A stretch of 64,000 bases of DNA from Ferranicluibacter quercicola (GTDB lineage Bacteria > Pseudomonadota > Alphaproteobacteria > Rhizobiales > Rhizobiaceae), in NCBI RefSeq assembly GCF_021168455.1, contig NZ_JAJOZR010000014.1, positions 1-64,000 of the forward strand, read 5' to 3'. Position 1 is the stretch's first letter. Each line of letters opens with the position of its first letter. This document shows, piece by piece, positions 44,908 to 52,419 of this stretch. A program made the translations under genes and the position numbers. The notes beneath the pieces are model-generated. The model saw only the letters and a list, made by a program, of their open reading frames with translations, was not told where the DNA came from and made no database searches.

Positions 44908-46266
44908 ATGCAGCAGATCATCGACGTCGCCCACAATGTCGGGCCTTACGCACAAAAGCTTGCCGATCTCGGAGTTGTCTCCGTGATCCGCTATTACAAC
45001 ATCAGCAACAGCAGCAACCTGCCGTCAAAGTGCCTGACAAAGGCCGAACTGACGGCGCTTCACGCAGCCGGCCTCACCGTGGCGGTCGTGTTTCAGGCCG
45101 GCGGTGGCGCGAACGGCAAGCTCAGCGATCTGTCCGACGCCAATGGCTCGCGCGATGCGAAGCGCGCCCTGAAGCTTGCGGCCGACCTCGGTCAACCGAC
45201 CGGCTCCGGCCTCTACTTCGCCGTCGATCACGATTATGTCGCCCCGGGCGATCTTGCCCAGATCGTAAGCTATTTCGCCAAGGTCAAAGCCGAGCTCGAC
45301 GGGCGTTACGTCCTCGGCGTCTACGGGTCGGGTCTCGTCGCCCGCAAACTCCATGACAAGGGTCTCGTCGATCTCGTCTGGCTTTCCGGATCGCTCGGAT
45401 GGTCCGGCACCCGCAGCGCTTTGAAGGACGGTCTCTGGACCCTGTTCCAGAAGGACATGGAGCTGGATCTGCCCTTCGGCGGCATCGACTATGACGGCAA
45501 CGTCTTCAATGCGGCGGTGGCGCATTTTGGCCAGTTCGCGGCCGACGGTCCCGTCGAAACCCCGCGCGCCGTCGGTGCATCCGCCACCTTCGCCATCACC
45601 GCCCGCGGCGGCCTCAACCTGCGGGCCGGCCCCGGCGAGAGTTTCGGCGTCATTCAGAAGTATCCGCTCGACACGTTGGTGCGCGGCGTGAAGCAGATCG
45701 GCGACTGGACGCAGGTCGATATCCAGGGCGATGGCGCGTCGGACGGCTACATGCACAGTTCCTATCTCAAGGCGGAGATCGGCGGCCTGCCGGTGGCGCT
45801 CACCGGAAGCATATCCAAGACGCCAATCGATATCGCCCAAGCGGAACTTTCGCTGGGTGTCGCGGAGGTTCCCGGACCCGACAGCAATCCGCGGATCGGC
45901 ATGTACCACGCCACCACCGAAGGCGGGAAAGCGCCAGACCAAACTGCATGGTGCTCGTCCTTCGTTAGCTATTGCGTCGAGCAGGCCGGAATGAAGGGTA
46001 CGGACAGCAAGGGAGCGCGGTCGTGGCATGACGGGGAGTGGGGACAGGACGTGACAGCAGAGCCCGCGGTTGGCGATATCGTCGTCTTCAGCCGGGTCGG
46101 GAATGGGGACAACGGTGGTCACGTTGCGTTCTTCCAGTCGATGACGGAGACCACGATCACCTGTCTGGGCGGAAACCAGGGCCAACGCATCAGCATCTCC
46201 AGCTATCCGAAGGACGGGATCAAGGGTCCCTTCCACTACAAGCTTCTCTCCATCCGCCGCGCCTGA
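44908..46266 (+). CDS. DUF1906 - SH3 - NlpC/P60-like (TIGR02594) protein
   Basis: The 452-residue protein has three parts. Residues 1-205 are a DUF1906 glycoside-hydrolase-like barrel (QQIIDVAHNVGPYAQKLADLG onward, with VDHDYV and GGIDYDGN). Residues 220-285 are an SH3b domain (RGGLNLRAGPGESFGVIQKY). The rest is a TIGR02594/NlpC-P60-like peptidase with Cys349 in TAWCSSFVSY and a His in GGHVAFF. Together these look like a two-activity peptidoglycan hydrolase. There is no signal peptide. The ATG at 44908 has GGAGAG 6 nt upstream; an ATG 11 codons earlier has none. An unusually AT-rich stretch precedes it. A phage-type lysin, secreted effector or cell-wall enzyme all remain possible. Confidence 0.85.
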   Translation: MQQIIDVAHNVGPYAQKLADLGVVSVIRYYNISNSSNLPSKCLTKAELTALHAAGLTVAVVFQAGGGANGKLSDLSDANGSRDAKRALKLAADLGQPTGSGLYFAVDHDYVAPGDLAQIVSYFAKVKAELDGRYVLGVYGSGLVARKLHDKGLVDLVWLSGSLGWSGTRSALKDGLWTLFQKDMELDLPFGGIDYDGNVFNAAVAHFGQFAADGPVETPRAVGASATFAITARGGLNLRAGPGESFGVIQKYPLDTLVRGVKQIGDWTQVDIQGDGASDGYMHSSYLKAEIGGLPVALTGSISKTPIDIAQAELSLGVAEVPGPDSNPRIGMYHATTEGGKAPDQTAWCSSFVSYCVEQAGMKGTDSKGARSWHDGEWGQDVTAEPAVGDIVVFSRVGNGDNGGHVAFFQSMTETTITCLGGNQGQRISISSYPKDGIKGPFHYKLLSIRRA

Positions 46267-46323
46267 CGCCCGGATCCGGCTGCGACGACGCTTGCGATGG
46301 GTGACCGCAAGGGTCTGTCCGCA

Positions 46324-47370
46324 TCACGCGCCCGCGGTCGAGATGATCCGGGCGAGCAGATCGTGCAGGTCGTCGCGATAGCCGGTTCGCGCCGACGGCG
46401 CGCCCTCGTTGGAGGTCATGGCGACGGTCATCTTGAGGTCGGGCACGATGTAGAGCATCTGCCCGCCGAAGCCCCAGGCGAAATGCACCCTGTGGCCGCC
46501 GATCTCCCGGGTGAACCATCCATAGCCGTAGCCATCGCCCGAAAAGCGGGACTGCGTCCGCTCGGTCCAGGATTGCGCGACCCAGTTTTCCGGCACCACC
46601 TGGCGGCCGTCAACCGTTCGACCGCCATTGCGATAGAGTTCGCCGAAGGCAAGCAGCGAGCGGGCGCTCATCGCCATCTGGTTGCCGCCGAGATAGATCC
46701 CTTGCGGATCGCGCTCCCAGGCGCCGATGCGGAACCCCTCGACCGGTGCAAACCATTCGCGGGCCAGCGCCAGCGTCGATTGGCCCCCGACCTTGGTCAG
46801 GATCGCCGACAGAAGATGCGTCGATCCCGTGGAATAGAGCATCTGTCCGCCAGGCTCGTCCACGAAATCCGCCGCCAGCGCGAACCGGACCCAGTTGCCG
46901 CTGGAAACCCACCGCCCGTAATTCGGCCCCGACATCCGGTCTAGCCCCGCCTGCATGGAGAGAAGATTGCCGATGGTGATCTTCGCCAGCCGCGGATCGG
47001 GTTGGGCCGGCAGGTCCCGCGGCAGGATCGGCGCGATCGGCTGGTCCACGCCCGTCAGGAGACCCTTCTCGATCGCGATCCCGACCATGGCGGAAATGAT
47101 GGTCTTGGAGGCGGATTTGATATTGGTGCTGTCCGTCGTCTTGTTCGAGCGATAGCCCCGCTCGGCGACGATCTCGCCGTTGCGGGCGACGACGACCGTC
47201 TCCAGTGGCGAGAGGCGGGCGGCATCGTTCAGGACGCTCGACAGGCGCGTCGTGTCCAGAGAAGTCGCGACGGTGCCCGGAGCGGACGGTGTCTCCGCGA
47301 AGGCCGGCTGGCAGGCGAGAATGCCCGACAGGGCGAGCGCGAAGACGGATGGGGAAACGAATGCTTTCAT
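46324..47370 (-). CDS. Serine hydrolase of the beta-lactamase (class C-like) family
   Basis: The 348-residue protein starts with a signal peptide (MKAFVSPSVFALALSGILACQPAFA, cleavage after AFA), so it is exported. The catalytic SxxK motif is Ser86-Ala-Ser-Lys89, followed by the GLLTGVDQPIAPILP block, and the Tyr motif is near MLYSTGSTHLLSAIL. The C-terminal VHFAWGFGGQMLYIVPD block supplies the KTG-equivalent HxxG-type loop. Such enzymes act as esterases, D-amino peptidases or amide hydrolases; real beta-lactam resistance cannot be claimed. It converges with the cell-wall hydrolase-like gene 57 nt away. Confidence 0.88.
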   Translation of the reverse strand: MKAFVSPSVFALALSGILACQPAFAETPSAPGTVATSLDTTRLSSVLNDAARLSPLETVVVARNGEIVAERGYRSNKTTDSTNIKSASKTIISAMVGIAIEKGLLTGVDQPIAPILPRDLPAQPDPRLAKITIGNLLSMQAGLDRMSGPNYGRWVSSGNWVRFALAADFVDEPGGQMLYSTGSTHLLSAILTKVGGQSTLALAREWFAPVEGFRIGAWERDPQGIYLGGNQMAMSARSLLAFGELYRNGGRTVDGRQVVPENWVAQSWTERTQSRFSGDGYGYGWFTREIGGHRVHFAWGFGGQMLYIVPDLKMTVAMTSNEGAPSARTGYRDDLHDLLARIISTAGA

Positions 47371-47407
47371 GATGCCGAGGTAGGCATTCCCGGCCGGGCC
47401 GCAAGGT

Positions 47408-47430
47408 GGCGGCGCGCCTCTCGCGCCGCC
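47408..47430. other. GC hairpin between two minus-strand genes
   Basis: GGCGGCGCG pairs with CGCGCCGCC around a 5-nt loop, between the stop of the glyoxalase-superfamily gene and the start of the serine hydrolase gene. No T-run follows. A second dyad, TCACGT-CA-ACGTGA, lies next to it at 47432-47445. It could be a weak terminator for the upstream gene. Confidence 0.4.
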
Positions 47431-47449
47431 CTCACGTCAACGTGACGCC

Positions 47450-47899
47450 TCACCACAGCAATTCGACATGCGGCCGGCCGTCCGACGTCTTCGCTGCCGT
47501 TCGCCCGGACGCGTCGATCGTGCAGTGCACCCGCTTGCGAAATGCCGAGAAGCTCTCGAAGGTGACGACATCGACAGGCTCGTCGAAATCGAGCGTCAAG
47601 CGATATCGCCCCGCTTGCGCCGTCAGCGCCTGAACGCCGAGAACCTGCGCCTCGAACGGCTGACCGAGATAGAAGCCGCGCACGCGCGACCCCAACTGAT
47701 AGGGGTCGAGCGGCGGCCGGTTGCCGACGGCGGCGTGCAGGGTGTTCCAGTCGCGGAAGCCATATTGCAGGGCGATCGTTTCCAGAGCGCGCGCGTGGGA
47801 TATGTCGGTGCCCCGCGCGGCCAAAGACGATCGCAGGCGCTTTGCCTGCGCCTTCAGCGCGTCGAGACAGGGCAATGGGGTTGTCGATGATGATCGCAT
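47450..47899 (-). CDS. Glyoxalase superfamily small protein
   Basis: The 149-residue protein contains the pattern LDALKAQAKRLRSSLAARGTDISHARALETIALQYGFRDWNTLHAA (about residues 11-56), the helical module found in many rhizobial proteins annotated as glyoxalase superfamily. A beta-rich second half starts near LGSRVRGFYLGQPFEAQVLG. No metal ligands typical of glyoxalase I are evident, so enzymatic activity is doubtful. The ATG at 47899 has GGAGAG upstream; a longer upstream frame is open but unconserved. Function unknown. Confidence 0.72.
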   Translation of the reverse strand: MRSSSTTPLPCLDALKAQAKRLRSSLAARGTDISHARALETIALQYGFRDWNTLHAAVGNRPPLDPYQLGSRVRGFYLGQPFEAQVLGVQALTAQAGRYRLTLDFDEPVDVVTFESFSAFRKRVHCTIDASGRTAAKTSDGRPHVELLW

Positions 47900-48124
47900 C
47901 GGGATCTCTCCAGCAGTGGCATGCCGTGATATCCGTGGGGTCCGCATTGCCATCGGGAACATGCCGGGAGGGATGACCGAAAGACGAGAGATAAAAAGAG
48001 ACTTCACCAAAGCCGGAAAGGCTTGCGGACGGCCGGGGCTCTCGACCCGTACCGCCCGAGACTATGTCAAGCCTCTCACCAAGTCAAACGACCGCATCGA
48101 CGGCCGCTCGACGCGCAAATGGGA

Positions 48125-48718
48125 TCAGGCAACCTTCTGCATCGGCAGCGCCTGCGAGAGCTTGCGGCCGCTCGCGCTCAGCATGCCGGCGGCACCCTTC
48201 AGCCAGCCGTCCTTCAGCTCGAGACCGAGGAAACGGTGACGCTCGAACGGGCCGGGCATCACGAGGTGCTGGGCGTGCTGCGCCTGGAAGCCGAAGCGCT
48301 CGTAATAGGGCGCATCGCCGACGAGCAGGATGGCGCCGTGTCCGCGCAACGTGGCTTCGCCGATCGCCGCCCGCATCAGCGCGCCCCCGACCCCCTTGCC
48401 CTCCTGCGCGGCGTCGACTGCGAGCGGACCGAGAAGGAGCGCCGGAATGGCGCGGCCTTCGACATCGACGCCGGCATCGACGTTCCACAGGCGCACGGTG
48501 CCGATCACATGGCCATCGCCATCGCGCGCGACGAGCGCTAGGCCTTCGGCCGGAACACGGCCGCGGCGCAGCTGCTCCGAGGACTTGCGGCGACGGTTCG
48601 GGCCCATGGCGCGATCGAGCAGCCGCTCGCGCGCAACGATGTCGCCGGGGTTCTCGGCGTCGATTGTGAAGGCATTCTGCGCGAAGAAGGCGCGGACAGA
48701 ATCAAGAACAGCGGCCAT
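48125..48718 (-). CDS. GNAT family N-acetyltransferase (YhbS-like)
   Basis: The 197-residue protein has the acetyl-CoA-binding core motif LAVDAAQEGKGVGGALMRAAIGEA near residue 100 (the Q/RxxGxG/A loop), a preceding beta strand LLLGPLAV and the later YYERFGF. It belongs to the COG3153/YhbS-like group. The acceptor is unknown. It lies 90 nt downstream of ornithine decarboxylase on the same strand, with a hairpin between them; this pairing suggests polyamine acetylation as a hypothesis only. GGGAGG precedes the ATG. Confidence 0.88.
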   Translation of the reverse strand: MAAVLDSVRAFFAQNAFTIDAENPGDIVARERLLDRAMGPNRRRKSSEQLRRGRVPAEGLALVARDGDGHVIGTVRLWNVDAGVDVEGRAIPALLLGPLAVDAAQEGKGVGGALMRAAIGEATLRGHGAILLVGDAPYYERFGFQAQHAQHLVMPGPFERHRFLGLELKDGWLKGAAGMLSASGRKLSQALPMQKVA

Positions 48719-48777
48719 GACAAGGCCTCCCGTACTCAAAACCGATTCAAACGGTATCGAAGGATCATTGTGAAGGT

Positions 48778-48801
48778 CCCGCCCTCGTTGACGAGGACGG
48801 G
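48778..48801 (-). other. Hairpin between odc and the GNAT gene
   Basis: In the minus-strand transcript, CCCGTCCTCG pairs with CGAGGGCGGG around a TCAA tetraloop (10 bp including one G-U pair). It starts 8 nt after the odc stop and lacks a T-run, so partial termination or 3' end protection of the odc message is more likely than full termination. Confidence 0.45.
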
Positions 48802-48808
48802 GGAAACG

Positions 48809-49942
48809 TCAGATGACGTAGGACTTCAGCGGGTCGAAGCCGTTGAAGGCGACGGCCGAGTAGGTCGTCGTATAGGCACCGGTGCCTTCGATCAGAACCT
48901 CGTCGCCGATCGTCAGAGACACGGGCAGCGGGTACATGTTCTTCTCGTACAGCACGTCGGCCGAATCGCAGGTCGGGCCGGCGAGCACGCAGGGCTCCAT
49001 CTCGTCCGCGTCATGTGCGGTTCGGATGGGGTAGCGGATCGCCTCGTCCATCGTCTCGGCGAGACCGCCGAACTTGCCGATGTCGAGGAAGACCCAGCGG
49101 TGATTGTCATTGTCCGACTTCTTCGAAATCAGAATGACTTCCGCCTTGATCACGCCGGCATTGCCCACCATGCCGCGACCCGGCTCGATGATCGTTTCCG
49201 GAAGCTGGTTGCCGAAGTGCTTGCGCAGCGCCGCATAGATGGCCTTGCCATAGGCTTCGGCCGAGGGAACGTCGCGCAGATACTTGGTCGGGAAACCACC
49301 GCCCATGTTGACCATCTTCAGCTCGATACCCTGCTTGGCCAGCTGCACGAAAACGCGCTTGGCATCGGCAAGGGCCACGTCCCAGGCATCGACCTTGGTC
49401 ATCTGCGAGCCGACATGGAACGAGACGCCGTGCGAGACGAGACCGAGCTGGTGCGCGTAGACGAGAACGTCGACGGCCATCTGCGGCACGCAGCCGAACT
49501 TGCGCGACAGCGGCCATTCGGCACCTTCGCCATCCGTCAGGACGCGGCAGAACACGCGGGCACCCGGAGCGGCGCGCGAAACCTTCTCGACCTCTTCATG
49601 GCTGTCGACCGCGAAGAGCGAAACGCCGAGTGCATGCGCACGGGCGATGTCGCGTTCCTTCTTGATCGTGTTGCCGTAGGAAACGCGCGAAGGGGTCGCA
49701 CCGGCGTCCAGCGCCATTTCGATTTCAGCCACGCCGGCGCAATCGAAATTGGAGCCGAGACCGGCGAGCAGGCGCAGGATTTCCGGCGAGGGATTGGCCT
49801 TGACGGCGTAATAGATCGAGCTGTCCGGCATCGCGTGGCGGAATGCCTTGAAATTGTCCCTGATGACATCGAGATCCACGACAAGGCACGGGCCTTCCGG
49901 GCGACGGGTGTTCAGGAAGTCGATGATGCGAGCAGTCGTCAT
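48809..49942 (-). CDS. odc: Ornithine/lysine decarboxylase (PLP fold type III)
   Basis: It decarboxylates ornithine to putrescine (some homologues also lysine to cadaverine). The 377-residue alanine-racemase-fold enzyme has the PLP lysine Lys48 in YYAVKANP, the HVGSQ block, the phosphate-binding GGGFPTKY, EPGRGMVG, and the catalytic Cys in GPTCDSADVLYE. Length and motifs match the eukaryote-like type III-fold enzymes of rhizobia. The leader is about 420 nt and contains short ORFs and hairpins, so expression is probably controlled by polyamine or ornithine level. The GNAT gene follows. Confidence 0.95.
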   Translation of the reverse strand: MTTARIIDFLNTRRPEGPCLVVDLDVIRDNFKAFRHAMPDSSIYYAVKANPSPEILRLLAGLGSNFDCAGVAEIEMALDAGATPSRVSYGNTIKKERDIARAHALGVSLFAVDSHEEVEKVSRAAPGARVFCRVLTDGEGAEWPLSRKFGCVPQMAVDVLVYAHQLGLVSHGVSFHVGSQMTKVDAWDVALADAKRVFVQLAKQGIELKMVNMGGGFPTKYLRDVPSAEAYGKAIYAALRKHFGNQLPETIIEPGRGMVGNAGVIKAEVILISKKSDNDNHRWVFLDIGKFGGLAETMDEAIRYPIRTAHDADEMEPCVLAGPTCDSADVLYEKNMYPLPVSLTIGDEVLIEGTGAYTTTYSAVAFNGFDPLKSYVI

Positions 49943-50059
49943 GGTTTCAATCCCAATACGTTAGGCTTCACGATCCGCGAGGGAAACCTCGCCGAGGTGT
50001 GAAGGACAAAGGGCGTACGGGTGCGCGTTCGGATACCAGCCGGTGGAGACCCCGGAATC

Positions 50060-50113
50060 CTAGACGGCGCTCGTACAGCGCGAATTGTGGATGAAGCCCG
50101 CCGAGGCGTTCAT
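50060..50113 (-). CDS. Second leader ORF of odc (17 aa)
   Basis: The ORF encodes MNASAGFIHNSRCTSAV. Its ATG overlaps the stop of the first leader ORF as ATGA, and its TAG ends on the first base of the hairpin at 50031-50060. That placement is what an attenuation device would need: a ribosome stalled at the end would change folding of the hairpin 117 nt before odc. It has no strong ribosome binding site of its own, so coupling to the first ORF would be required. Confidence 0.4.
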   Translation of the reverse strand: MNASAGFIHNSRCTSAV

Positions 50114-50244
50114 CCGGCTTTGTCTGCCATGGATTGGAGGTTGGAACCTACCGCACGTCCGGCAATGAAGGTGTGCCTCTTCAGTAACCCCGGCTGATGG
50201 AAAGCCGGCAGAGAACAAAAAGGCCCGCACCGTCGTTGCTTCAA
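50110..50244 (-). CDS. First leader ORF of odc (44 aa, TTG start)
   Basis: A TTG start has GAGG 5 nt upstream and opens 44 codons beginning M-KQRRCGPFC and ending NLQSMADKAG. It contains basic clusters (KQRR and LLKRH) and no domain. The frame is also open further upstream. Its stop overlaps the start of the next short ORF. Arginine/ornithine-sensing leader peptides are known for speF in enterobacteria, but sequence similarity to them is not evident. Confidence 0.38.
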   Translation of the reverse strand: MKQRRCGPFCSLPAFHQPGLLKRHTFIAGRAVGSNLQSMADKAG

Positions 50245-50371
50245 GATGTCCTCGCAATTCCGGTTGGCCGGAAAAACGACTGGAGCGGTTAGATCCAGGT
50301 ACCTTACCGATTTCCTCACCAAACGAGGGATCGGCGGACACCCACAGGCACGTGCGACTTTGGGCACGGCG

Positions 50372-50400
50372 GAGATAAGAAATATCGCTGTCGTAATCAA
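50372..50400 (-). promoter_or_regulatory. Putative odc promoter
   Basis: On the minus strand, TTGATT (50400-50395) and TATCTC (50377-50372) are 17 nt apart. Two A/T tracts of 6-7 bases lie just upstream (50404-50430), as in UP-type or curved promoter DNA. Spacing is ideal and the hexamers are fair. Confidence 0.45.
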
Positions 50401-50621
50401 GCATTTTTTGACCCACGCCCGATTTTTTTACGCTCCGCCGCAAGCCTCGCACCAGCTTCGAACAACGAACGGATGGTCGTCCGGCCCGCGCCGGATCATC
50501 AACAGGGTTGCGGACATCGCCGACCCTATGTTTTGAATGACGGCGCGCGCGAATGGTTCCCGGATCATGCCGAACCCGGATGCGCCGGAGCACCGCTCCG
50601 GAGCCGCGCAAGGGAGCCGAG

Positions 50622-51521
50622 ATGGACACACTGACACGCATCCGAGCCTTCATCGACGTCGTCGATGCCGAGGGCTTCTCCGCGGCCGGCCGCCGCGTCG
50701 GCCGCTCCAAGGCGCTGCTCTCCAAATATGTACGGGAACTGGAGGACGAGCTTGGCGCCCTCCTCCTCAACCGCACCACCCGGCAGTTCTCGCTGACGGA
50801 AGCCGGCCACATCTATTATCGCACCGCCGCCGAGATCCTGAAGGAGATCGACAATCTCGCCGATCTCGTGCGCGCCGGAAACAGCGACCTCAAGGGCCGC
50901 CTGCGCATCTCCGCGCCGCGCACTTTCATCGATGCCGATATCGGCCAATCGCTGATCGATTTCGGCCTTGCCCATCCCGAGCTGTCGCTGGAAATCATTT
51001 CGGACGATCGCTTCGTCGATCTTGTCGAGGAAGGCTTCGACGTCGCCATCCGCATTACCCGGCTGGAGGACAGCACCCTGATCGCCCGCAAGCTGGACGA
51101 CTTCCACGTCAGGATGTGCGCCTCGCCCGCCTTTCTCGAAAAGCACGGGCCGATCGCCCATCCCTCGGATCTCGCGCACATGCCCTGCGTGATCGACACC
51201 AATGGCCGGTCCTACAGCAACTGGCGGTTTGTGGACCGGGACGGGACGAACTTCTCGGTGCCCGTCAGCGGCCCGATGGAGGTCAACAGTCCGCTGGCCA
51301 GCCTGCGTGCGGCCGAATCGGGCCTCGGCGTTGCCGGCGTTCCCGATTTCATCGCCCGGCAAAAGCTCGAAGACGGCAGCCTCGTGGCCGTGCTCGACGA
51401 CTTCCTGCCGCACGATCGCGGCATCTATGCCATCTATCCGCACCGCCGCTATCTGCCGACGAAGGTGCGCACGCTGGTCGATTTCCTGCATGGATGGTTT
51501 CGCAAAAGGGCGGATGCCTAA
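50622..51521 (+). CDS. LysR family transcriptional regulator
   Basis: The 299-residue regulator has the N-terminal LysR winged helix (MDTLTRIRAFIDVVDAEGFSAAGRRVGRSKALLSKYVRELEDELGALLLNRTTRQF, residues 1-56) and a substrate-binding domain from about 90, including the EEGFDVAIRI segment. The ATG at 50622 has GGGAG upstream. It is divergent from the odc leader, with 250 bp between the promoter regions. The effector and targets cannot be told. LysR proteins usually control a divergent neighbour, but the distance to odc is large. Confidence 0.93.
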   Translation: MDTLTRIRAFIDVVDAEGFSAAGRRVGRSKALLSKYVRELEDELGALLLNRTTRQFSLTEAGHIYYRTAAEILKEIDNLADLVRAGNSDLKGRLRISAPRTFIDADIGQSLIDFGLAHPELSLEIISDDRFVDLVEEGFDVAIRITRLEDSTLIARKLDDFHVRMCASPAFLEKHGPIAHPSDLAHMPCVIDTNGRSYSNWRFVDRDGTNFSVPVSGPMEVNSPLASLRAAESGLGVAGVPDFIARQKLEDGSLVAVLDDFLPHDRGIYAIYPHRRYLPTKVRTLVDFLHGWFRKRADA

Positions 51522-51714
51522 GAAGGACTGGACAAGCTGCGGCATGGCTGTCCCAATTCCGTCTACTTTCGGCCGGATGACAGGGCGACCTGCTCCGCAT
51601 CTGCGTCGGAGACGCGATCTTTCGCGCCGGATGGCCACGGGAGCAGATCCCGCAGACGTGCGAAGCGATTTTGCGTCCGGAGTTGCGTAGAAGTTAAAGA
51701 GATAGAGAGTTTTT

Positions 51715-51739
51715 GCGTTTCGCAGAAAAGCGGAAACGC
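51715..51739 (+). other. Hairpin upstream of DUF1007/NicO genes
   Basis: GCGTTTC at 51715-51721 pairs with GAAACGC at 51733-51739, with additional GC pairs inside, 24 bp before the DUF1007 start. It may be a repressor operator for metal response or an RNA structure near the start. It does not resemble the G-tract RcnR site. Confidence 0.35.
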
Positions 51740-51762
51740 TCTCGGCAAGGACCCTGTTTTCC

Positions 51763-52419
51763 ATGAGACGTACCCTTTCGTCGCGAGGCCTGCTGGCCGG
51801 GCTTGCCGCAGCCTTCGTTCTGCCGGCCCAGGCCTTCGCCCATCCGCACATCTTCGCGGAAGCGCGCCTCGAGGTCGTGTCGGACGACACCGGCCACATC
51901 AGCCAGCTGCGCAATGTCTGGCGCTTCGACGAGCTGTTTTCGGCAAGCGTTCTTCTCGATTTCGACAAGAATTCCAACGCCACGCTCGATCCCGACGAAC
52001 TGGCGGAGGTCGGGCAGACCGTTCTGGATTCGCTCAGCGAATACAATTACTACACAACCATCTACGACAACGGGAAACTGGTGAAGGTTTCCAAGCCGGA
52101 TGCAATCCATGCCGACTTCAAGGACAACCAGCTCCTGCTGATCTTCGCGGTCAAGCCGGCCGAGGCCATGCCGCTGAAGGGCACTATGTCCTTCGGCATC
52201 TACGACCCGACGCTCTACACCGCGATCGACTTCCCGAGCGATGGCGATCTCGCCGTCGTCGGCACCAAGCTGGCGGCCTGCAAGCACAAGGTGGTACGAC
52301 CGGACCCCGACGAGGTGATCTCGCAGAACCAGTCGTCGCTGACCGATGCCTTCTTCACGGACCCGACCGGCACCGACATGTCGAAGCTCTTTGCGACGAG
52401 GATCGAATTCACATGCTGA
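51763..52419 (+). CDS. DUF1007 family periplasmic protein (nickel/cobalt export partner)
   Basis: The 218-residue protein has a cleavable signal peptide (SSRGLLAGLAAAFVLPAQAFA, cleavage before HPH), so the mature N-terminus is His-Pro-His, a likely metal-binding start typical of the family. The body has the DUF1007 pattern FDELFSASVLLDFDKNSN. Its gene overlaps the NicO-family transporter gene by 7 nt; this pairing is conserved and suggests a periplasmic metal-sensing or handing-off role in nickel/cobalt homeostasis (inference). Confidence 0.88.
   Translation: MRRTLSSRGLLAGLAAAFVLPAQAFAHPHIFAEARLEVVSDDTGHISQLRNVWRFDELFSASVLLDFDKNSNATLDPDELAEVGQTVLDSLSEYNYYTTIYDNGKLVKVSKPDAIHADFKDNQLLLIFAVKPAEAMPLKGTMSFGIYDPTLYTAIDFPSDGDLAVVGTKLAACKHKVVRPDPDEVISQNQSSLTDAFFTDPTGTDMSKLFATRIEFTC

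Larger units (their letters stand above)
49943..50371 (-). promoter_or_regulatory. Long structured 5' leader of odc (candidate speF-type RNA)
   Basis: Counting from the proposed promoter, about 420 nt of leader precede odc. Read on the minus strand, it contains hairpins at 50258-50273 (TTCCGG/CCGGAA), 50190-50208 (CCGGCT/AGCCGG), 50031-50060 (GGAT and CCGG arms) and 49986-49998 (ACCTC/GAGGT, followed by TTT). It also holds two overlapping short ORFs described separately. A speF RNA element is known upstream of ornithine decarboxylase genes in alphaproteobacteria. I cannot align to its consensus by eye, so identity is likely by position only. The rest of the 49943-50621 gap is promoter sequence and A/T tracts. 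Confidence 0.55.

Noticed and set aside
46324..47370. Antibiotic-resistance beta-lactamase
   Set aside because: Only the general serine-hydrolase motifs are present. Class C-like esterases and peptidases share them, so resistance cannot be claimed.
51522..51762. A nickel-cobalt riboswitch ahead of DUF1007
   Set aside because: One hairpin is visible, but not the multi-helix junction expected of a NiCo riboswitch, and there is no G-tract RcnR site.
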